From contig OZ026608.1 in assembly GCA_964020085.1 (NCBI GenBank), forward strand, positions 7,953,679-8,017,678: a stretch of DNA of 64,000 nucleotides. Direction: 5' to 3'. Source of the stretch: Micromussa lordhowensis (taxonomy: Eukaryota > Cnidaria > Anthozoa > Scleractinia > Lobophylliidae). The notes beneath the pieces are model-generated. The model worked only from the letters and a program-made list of their open reading frames with translations. It had not been told where the DNA came from and did not search any database. Of the stretch, positions 51,842 to 60,800 are shown in pieces; within the stretch, counting starts at the first letter, position 1, and every line of letters starts with the position of its first letter. The translations under genes and the position numbers were made by a program.

Positions 51842-54800
51842 ACACTTGGTCAATAACCCATACATATTACACATACAGTGTTAAGCTCGGTTAAGGCAGG
51901 GGTAAACGTGAAGGCTGTTTTGAGGTCGCTTAACACGACCTTTCTGCCAATATCTCGCTCACTTTTCAAGCGACACTAAATCTCTCTACTCATCTCATTA
52001 ACCACTGTTTGGCGGTTTTGTGTAAATGTTTGGGTGATTTTGGGGCAATTAGGGTTAGGGTTAGGGAAAGAGATATTTTTTTCTCAAAGGATAGGTTAAA
52101 TTGAGGAAAATACGAAATGTTGAAGATTTGATGGATTTGGAAAATTGAAATTTGAAGTGAAGAATAAGTAGACGGATACCAAACAGTCCCCTAGCAACCT
52201 GGGGCTCTCTTTTGCGGGGGTCAACTGTCTGGTAGTGTTTCCAAACCATCTTAATCCTAACAATTTCCTTTTTTTGTATCACTTCAAATTTCACTCCCAT
52301 TCATGTTTACTCCCGCCTTAATAAGATATTTATTATATGGCGCAAACAAGAACAATTTGATTCGTTCAATGTAACTGGTTTGTACTAACTGACATTTTGC
52401 TTGCAAATGCCGATGAGCTGAATTATAATCCTGTCAAAGTTTGCTCTTTCTCTTTACTTTTTTTTCTCATCAGGCTTTTTCGCACTGCCATAAATGAACA
52501 TTGTTACATGAAAATAGCCAATGATTTGGAATTTTAGTTTGCAACTTTGTCACTGCAAACATTACAGGTCTAGATGCCGGTCAAGATGGGAAAATCTAGA
52601 CCGTTTTCAATATCGATTTCATCCAATCGAATTCGTGAATTTGGTAGTTCCCAGTCCTTGTGAGACAGAGCCATATAATAAAGCAGAATACGGCCCGCTA
52701 AATTGACCAATCACAGCGCGCAGTAACTGTGGGACATAATAATTAGCATTAGCATTAGCATTGGCATTTGCATTGGTATTATATGAACACCCAATGTTAA
52801 GATGAGCATGAAAAACTAAATTTCTTGCATCGGCACGCACATTATTTAAACCGGTAACCAATACATTTTATGACTTAACAACCTTTATTAAGTATACTGC
52901 AGTAACGTAACATAAGGTGGCTAATGTCATTAGGAATTATTTGTAGCCATAAAATAAGAAACCCAATTTACAGTTTTTGTAAACTTAACTTGTTTTGAAC
53001 TTTTATATCAGAACCTGACAGTGCTCCACAAAATGTGCGAGGCCAGAACAGCAGCTCAACCAGCATCTTAGTCAGGTGGGATGAAGTTCCAGCTGATCAA
53101 CAGAATGGTATCATCACGAGTTTCACCATTACTTACAAGTCACAAACCGAAAATCAAAATGGAGATGTTCAAGTAAATGGCTCTGTTCGTGAGACGGACT
53201 TGAAAAGTCTAAAGGAGTACGTCAACTACGATATCACAGTGTTTGCATCTACTGTGAAAGGAAATGGACCAGCCAGTGATCCTATTGTTGTTAGGACAGA
53301 CCAGGATAGTAAGTAGACTTTTGTATCAAGCTTCCCGTTTTTACGTTACAGTAGTTTCTTACAGTTTCATTCCACTTTTTTCCGAATACTTAATAACTAT
53401 AGTCAATAGAGGTGATATGTGAAGTATTAGAAGAAAATGATTTATGATATGAAAGTTATCATCTAAAGGTGTTGGTATTCGAATTTTGGAAAAAAGTATT
53501 TTGCTTTTCTGCACCTGCTTTTGAGTACATACGTTGATTTAGGTCAGGATTGTCTAAGTAATTAAGGTTAATATCGAAGAAACATGTATCATCTCCAAAA
53601 TTAATTAAATCAGATATTATAACAACCTTCTCGTTATCTTTCGGGTTTGTTTGTTCTTGCAATGATTATGTGTACATTTTCTCTGCTATACATAACGCAA
53701 ATAATGCTGGGAGGGCTTATGGGAATCACAAGAAGAAAACCTGCTTCTCGCGACTCACTAATAAGGTACTGAACTACCATAGCAATCGTCTTAATATTTC
53801 TCTTTTGTGAACTTTTATATCAGAACCTGACATTGCTCCACAAAATGTGCGAGGCCAGAACAGCAGCTCGACCAGCATCTTAGTCGAGTGGGATGAAGTT
53901 CCAGCTGATCAACAGAATGGTATCATCACGGGGTACACCATTACTTACCAGTCACAAACAGAGAATGACAATGGAAATGTTCAAGTAAATGGCTCTGTTC
54001 GTGAGACGGACTTGAAATATCTAAAGGAGTACGTCAACTACGATATCACAGTGTTTGCATCTACTGTGAAAGGAAATGGACCAGCCAGTGATCCTATTGT
54101 TGTTAGGACAGACCAGGATAGTAAGTAGACTTTTGTATCAAGCTTCCCGTTTTTACGTTACAGTAGTTTCTTACAGTTTCATTCCACTTTTTTCCGAATA
54201 CTTAATAACTATAGTCAATAGAGGTGATATGTGAAGTATTAGAAGAAAATGATTTATGATATGAAAGTTATCATCTAAAGGTGTTGGTATTCGAGTTTTG
54301 GAAAAAAGTATTTTGCTTTTCTGCACCTGCTTTTGAGTACATACGTTGATTTATCTCAGGATTGTCTAAGTAACTAAGGTTAATATCGAAGAAACATGTA
54401 TCATCTCCAAAATTAATTAAATCAGATATTATAACAACCTTCTCGTTATCTTTCGGGTAGGTTTGTTCTTGCAATAATTATGTGTACATTTTCTCTGCTA
54501 TACATAACGCAAATAATGCTGGGAAGGCTTATGGAAATCACAAGAAGAAAACCTGCTTCTCGCGACTCACTAATAAGGTACTGAACTACCATAGCAATCG
54601 TCTTAATATTTCTCTTTTGTGAACTTTTATATCAGAACCTGACAGTGCTCCACAAAATGTGCGAGGCCAGAACAGCAGCTCGACCAGCATCTTAGTCGAG
54701 TGGGATGAAGTTCCAGCTGATCAACAGAATGGTATCATCACGGGGTACACCATTACTTACCAGTCACAAACAGAGAATGACAATGGAAATGTTCAAGTAA

Positions 54801-57800
54801 ATGGCTCTGTTCGTGAGACGGACTTGAAAAATCTAAAGGAGTACGTCAACTACGATATCACAGTGTTTGCATCTACTGTGAAAGGAAATGGACCAGCCAG
54901 TGATCCTCTTGTTGTTAGGACAGACCAGGATAGTAAGTAGACTTTTGTATCAAGCTTCCCGTTTTTACGTTACAGTAGTTTCTTACAGTTTCATTCCACT
55001 TTCTTCCGAATACTTAATAACTATAGTCAATAGAGGTGATATGTGAAGTATTAGAAGAAAATGGTTCATTATATGAAAGTTATCATCTAAAGGTGTTGGT
55101 ATTCGAGTTTTGGAAAAAAGTATTTTGCTTTTCTGCACCTGCTTTTGAGTACATACATTGATTTAGGTCAGGAATGTCTAAGTAACTAAGGTTAATATCG
55201 AAGAAACATGTATCATCTCCAAAATTAATTAAATCAGATATTATAACAACCTTCTCGCTATCTTTCGGGTAGGTTTGTTGTTGCAATGATTATGTGTACA
55301 TTTTCTCTGCTATACATAACGCAAATAATGCTGGGAAGGCTTATGGAAATCACAAGAAGAAAACTTGCTTCTCGCGACTCACTAATAAGGTACTGAACTA
55401 CCATAGCAATCGTCTTAATATTTCTCTTTTGTGAACGTTTATATCAGAACCTGACAGTGCTCCACAAAATGTGCGAGGCCAGAACAGCAGCTCGACTAGC
55501 ATCTTAGTCGAGTGGGATGAAGTTCCAGCTGATCAACAGAATGGTATCATCACGGGGTACACCATTACTTACCAGTCAAAAACAGAGAATGACAATGGAA
55601 ATGCTCAAGTAAATGGCTCTGTTCGTGAGACGGACTTGAAAAATCTAAAGGAGTACGTCAACTACAACATCACAGTGTTTGCATCTACTGTGAAAGGAGA
55701 TGGACCAGCCAGTGATCCTGTTATTGTTGTTCCAACCGATCAGGATAGTGAGTAATTTTTAATACGCCATACTTTGTGACTGCTTTAGTGTTTGGATTTA
55801 CGTACACCAAACCTTTGTAAATGCGAAAAACAAAGGAAAAACCTCAGTATTATTTAGCAAGTTAGTGAGGCCTCATCCCATTCCTTTGATCGTTATGATG
55901 GCTGCTTACAGACTTGCCATTTTGTTAAGAGACTCAGGGAATCTGGTTAGTAAAGATGGGTTGTGAAAGATTTGTTTTCAAGGTCGGGCTGCTTAAAATA
56001 TGTATGCCATTCAAATTTTATAGGAACACGTAAAAGAAATTCAGAAAAAGCTGTTGGAAGGCTATGACAACCGTGCAAAACAAACAAAAATCACCAGGAT
56101 TCTTTAACGTGTTACTGAGGCCCAACCCATTGGCTACAATATAACTCTGTTTACAACTTGTATATTAGAGCCTGACGGTGCTCCACAAAATGTAAGAGGA
56201 GAGACCAGCAGCTCAACCAGCATCTTAGTCATGTGGGATGAAGTTCCAGCTGATCAACAGAATGGTGTTATCACCGGGTACACCATTACTTACCACTCAC
56301 AAACAGAGAATGACAATGGAAATGTTGTAGCTGGTCCTGATTATCGTCAAAAGAATTTGACAAATCTACAGATCTACGTCAACTACAATATAACAGTGTT
56401 TGCATCTACTGTGAAAGGAGATGGACCAGCCAGTGATCCTGTTATTGTTGTTAGAACGGACCAGGACAGTAAGTATTTGTTTTAATACGCCATGCTTGTG
56501 ACTTTCTTACTGCTTTGTTCTACTCAGGAATTCTCTCATCATCAGAGGTATTAAAAGTTTGACTTGTTCCTTGGTTGCTTGCTCATTTCCTTGATTCATT
56601 CGTTGGCCTTTTCACATCAGGCTATCGCGGAAACTATAATGTTTATGCCAAGTGAAACTCAAATGAACTTTCTATATCAGGACCTAGTGCTGCACCACAA
56701 AATGTAAGAGGAGAGAACAGCAGCTCAACCAGCATCTTAGTCATGTGGGATGAAGTTCCAGCTGATCAACAGAATGGTATCATCACGGGTTACACCATTA
56801 CTTACCACTCAGAAACAGAAAATCAAAGTGGAAATGTTCAAGTAAATGGCTCTGTTCGTCAGACGGACTTGACAAATCTAAAGGAGTACGTCAACTACAA
56901 TATCACAGTGTTTGCATCTACCTTGAAAGGAGATGGACCAGCCAGTTCTCCTGTTATTGTTGTTCGAACCGATCAGGATAGTAAGTATTTGTAATACGCC
57001 ATACTTGTTTCTTAATTTTTTGTTCTATTCAGGAATTTTCTAATGATCAAAGGTGTTAAGAGTTTGTCTTGTTCTGGACCCCAGCAGTAAAGATATCAGA
57101 GGAAATAACTGGAAAACCACTCCTTTTTTAATGATCAATGCATGCTCTTGTTGTTTTGTAAGTAAGCCAGCTCATAAGTAAGCTTATGGCAATTTTGACT
57201 CCCAAACGATATTCATTAGGAGGTGTCGTGGCGTATTTAATCCCAATTTCTACACAGCACTCTAGTTAGAACAAGTTAGCTAATTGCTTGAGGTTCGTTC
57301 TTTTATTAAACAAGGAAAACACAAACGAAAAACCTCAGGATTATTGAGGCCTCATCCCATTCCTTTGATCCTTAGGATTGGTGCTCACAGACTTGCCATT
57401 TTGTTAAGACACTCAGGGAATATGGTCAGTAAAGATGGGTTGTGAAAGATTTGTTTTCAAGGTCGGGCTGCTTAAAATATGTATGCCATTCAAATTTTAT
57501 AGGAACACGTAAGCGAAATTCAGAAAAAGCTGTTGGGAGGCTATGACAACCGTGGAAAACAAACAAAAATCACCAGGATTCATTAACATGTTACTGAGGC
57601 CCAGCCCATTGGCTACAATATAACTCTGTTTACAACTTGTATACTAGAGCCAATCTGCTTCAATTCAATGTTTTAATATAGAAATAATGTGTATTGAAAA
57701 CTCAACAATATTGTCGCAAAATTCAAATAATGTATAATAACTTCTCCCCCCTCCCCTCCCCTCAAATGCAATGTTGTTTGGGATAAAAATAAAACTCCCT

Positions 57801-60800
57801 GTTTGCAATTAAGTAAAAGCACTGCATTGAGGTTTAATATCAAATGGGTTCCTGGAGACTAAATAAAAACATTATAGAGTTGTAATCAATAGCAACTTTT
57901 TGTAGTCACGTTCGTTCGCTTGATGTTTGTGGTGACGTTGTCTCTCGCTGAAAGAGTATAATGTCATATTTGCGGATAAAAACTTAACTTTTTTCGTATT
58001 CCTTCCAGGACCCAGCTCTCCTCCCAAGGATTTGAAATTACAGGACACAACTTCCACTACACTTTTAGTCGGGTGGAATGAAGTTCCAGCTGCAGACAAG
58101 AACGGTATGATTATTAGCTATACCGTGAGCTACCAGGAGATCAGTTCTGCACTGGTTGAAAACTTAACAGTCTACTTTCCTACACGTGAGGTAAATCTAA
58201 CAGGATTGATAAAGAATATGAACTACATTATCAGAGTCTTGGCGTCTACCGACAAGGGAGATGGAGACTACAGCGATCCTGAAGTTTTTGTTACAAACCA
58301 AAATGGTGAGTTAGTATTCAGATTTCCATAAAAATAACCCGTCCAATATGAACCCTACCATGGCAAAAGGATACCACAAATTTAATGTTTTGAGGAAAGC
58401 AGAGAGAATTTTTCCTACCTAATTCACGTCTTCCACACGGCAAGCAAGTGCCATTTTTTTCACTCCATGAAAAGCAAATAGTGCGATCTCAGAGCTCTCT
58501 AAAGACCGCTTTATGCTCGTGTTCACTCTAAACGAATTTCAGAAGGAATCAATCGACTGCGTTTAGTTAGCACGTGCTCATTTTGAGAATTTGTCAATTT
58601 TAAGACACCCGGATCATCCGAAACTTTGCAAGAAACCCCTTTTTTCTTTCCCTTGTCGTTAATAATAAAGCCTCGATTCTTCTTGAACGTTATCTATAAC
58701 TCTTGGCTCTGTGTTTATTGAAGTTGCTATTTCATCATTGTTACTCTGTTGTTATCGATTCTGCTATGTTCAGTCCCCAGTGCTGCTCCTCAAAATGTGA
58801 GAGGATATAACACGAGCTCGACCAGCATTTTTGTCACATGGGATGAAGTACCAACCAATGAACAGCGCGGTAATATCCGTTATTACACAGTCATTTACAA
58901 GGAGATACAGGGAGGTGCAGACAGATCGAAACGTGTTGATTCACCTGCACTTAGTGTTGAGTTAACGCGTCTTAAAAGGTATGCGAAATACAGCATCGAG
59001 GTGTCAGCTGCAACTGTGAAAGGCGATGGTCCAGCTAGTGTTCCTATCACTGTCAACACAGAGCAAGGCGGTAAGTAGGCTATGTACACAAAAGCATATT
59101 AAATTTGTGAGGTAGTTAGAATAAATCACCAAGTAAAGAAAGCCTGTGTTTGTCACAGGGTTGAGATGAATGGTTTGGTTTCAATTCATTGTCCAGTTTA
59201 AGGTGTCACTGATGTAGAAAAGCTTGGTTGTGTAACCATTCATATCCGTCCTACAAGTAAATGAAGATGGCATGATAGTAAAAGAATAACATTTGCAATA
59301 AGTAATAAGTGAGGGTAGGGGTCTGCAAAGTTAACTTAGGTGAAACATTCTTGTGACAGGAACGAGTCCACCATAGACAATACAGTGTATAAACCAGCGG
59401 TTGCTCTCTTATCGTTCTGGATAAAATGTTCTGCCGCGGCTCTTCAGGTACAAGATCACATGCACCAACACGGTTTATATCCTGTGCTCCAGTCATCCTA
59501 TCGAAAAAATCATAGCACTGAGACCGCGCTCCTGAAGGTCCGCAATGACATCCTTCTTAATATGAACAGACAGCAGGTTACCCTTCTGGTGCTACTTGAC
59601 TTTAGCTCCGCTTTTGACACGGTCAGCCATGAAATACTGCTCCATCGTCTTCATGAGAAGCTTGGGGTGAAAGACACGGCTCTGAAATGGTTTAAGTCCT
59701 ACCTCTCGGGCCGCACCCAGCGCATGATCATTGACGGAAAGGTCTCAGGAAAGTTCCCTCTTTCCTCTGGCGTGCCACAAGGGTCCTGTTTGGGTCCACT
59801 CCTGTTCAATATTTATGTTAGCAGCCTTATCGATGTCATTGATAGGCACCTCCCCAACGCGCACTCTTACGCTGACGACTTCCAATTATATCTGTCGTTC
59901 AGTCCATCCGATGCATGCATCGAAACAACTTGCTGCTCTAGAATCTATGCAGGACTGCATTGCTGTTATTAGGTCATGGGCGCGTAAGAACTCGCTCACG
60001 CTCAATGATAAGAAAACCGAATTCATGATCATCGGAATGCGACCACAATTACTCAAGATCAACGTCGACAGTATACGTGTGGGAGATGATGCCATCCCGA
60101 AATCTACGCCTGTCCGTAACCTTGGGTCTTGGTTTGATGAGACGTTCAGTATGGCCACACACATAACAAAGACCTGTAGTGCATCCTTTTACCACCTGCA
60201 TAATATCCGGAGAATCCGAAAGTACCTGTCCATAGAGGCGGCGGAAACATTAGTACACGCATTCGTCACGAGTCGAGTAGACTACTGCAATAGTCTGTTG
60301 TACGGTCTACCTTTATGCCAGCTTGCCAAAGTCCAGAGAGTCCAGAATGCAGCTGCGCGAATTATTGTCCGCGAGAGTAAATACTGTCATATAACACCAG
60401 TCCTCCAGCAATTGCACTGGCTTCCAGTCTTTTATAGAATCAAATTTAAAATTCTCCTAACAACATTTAAGGCTATTCATGGAACTGCACCGGGCTACTT
60501 ATGCGAACTTGTTCAAATAAGAAAACACTCAAAGTACCACTTGCGCTTCGATGACGGACTCCTGTTGAAACACCCAAGCATGAAGTCCCTAGTGATTCTC
60601 GGGGACCGCTCATTTATGTTCGCAGCGCCGAGCCTGTGGAACAGGCTGCCCACTGACATACGAAACTGTAGCTCCATTGAAAAATTCAAAGCCAAACTGA
60701 AAACTCACTTTTTTAGTGAGGCTTTTGATTTGTAATTAATGTAATTGAATTTATTATTGTGATTGATTATTCTGATTTTATCTGTAAATATTTGTATCAT

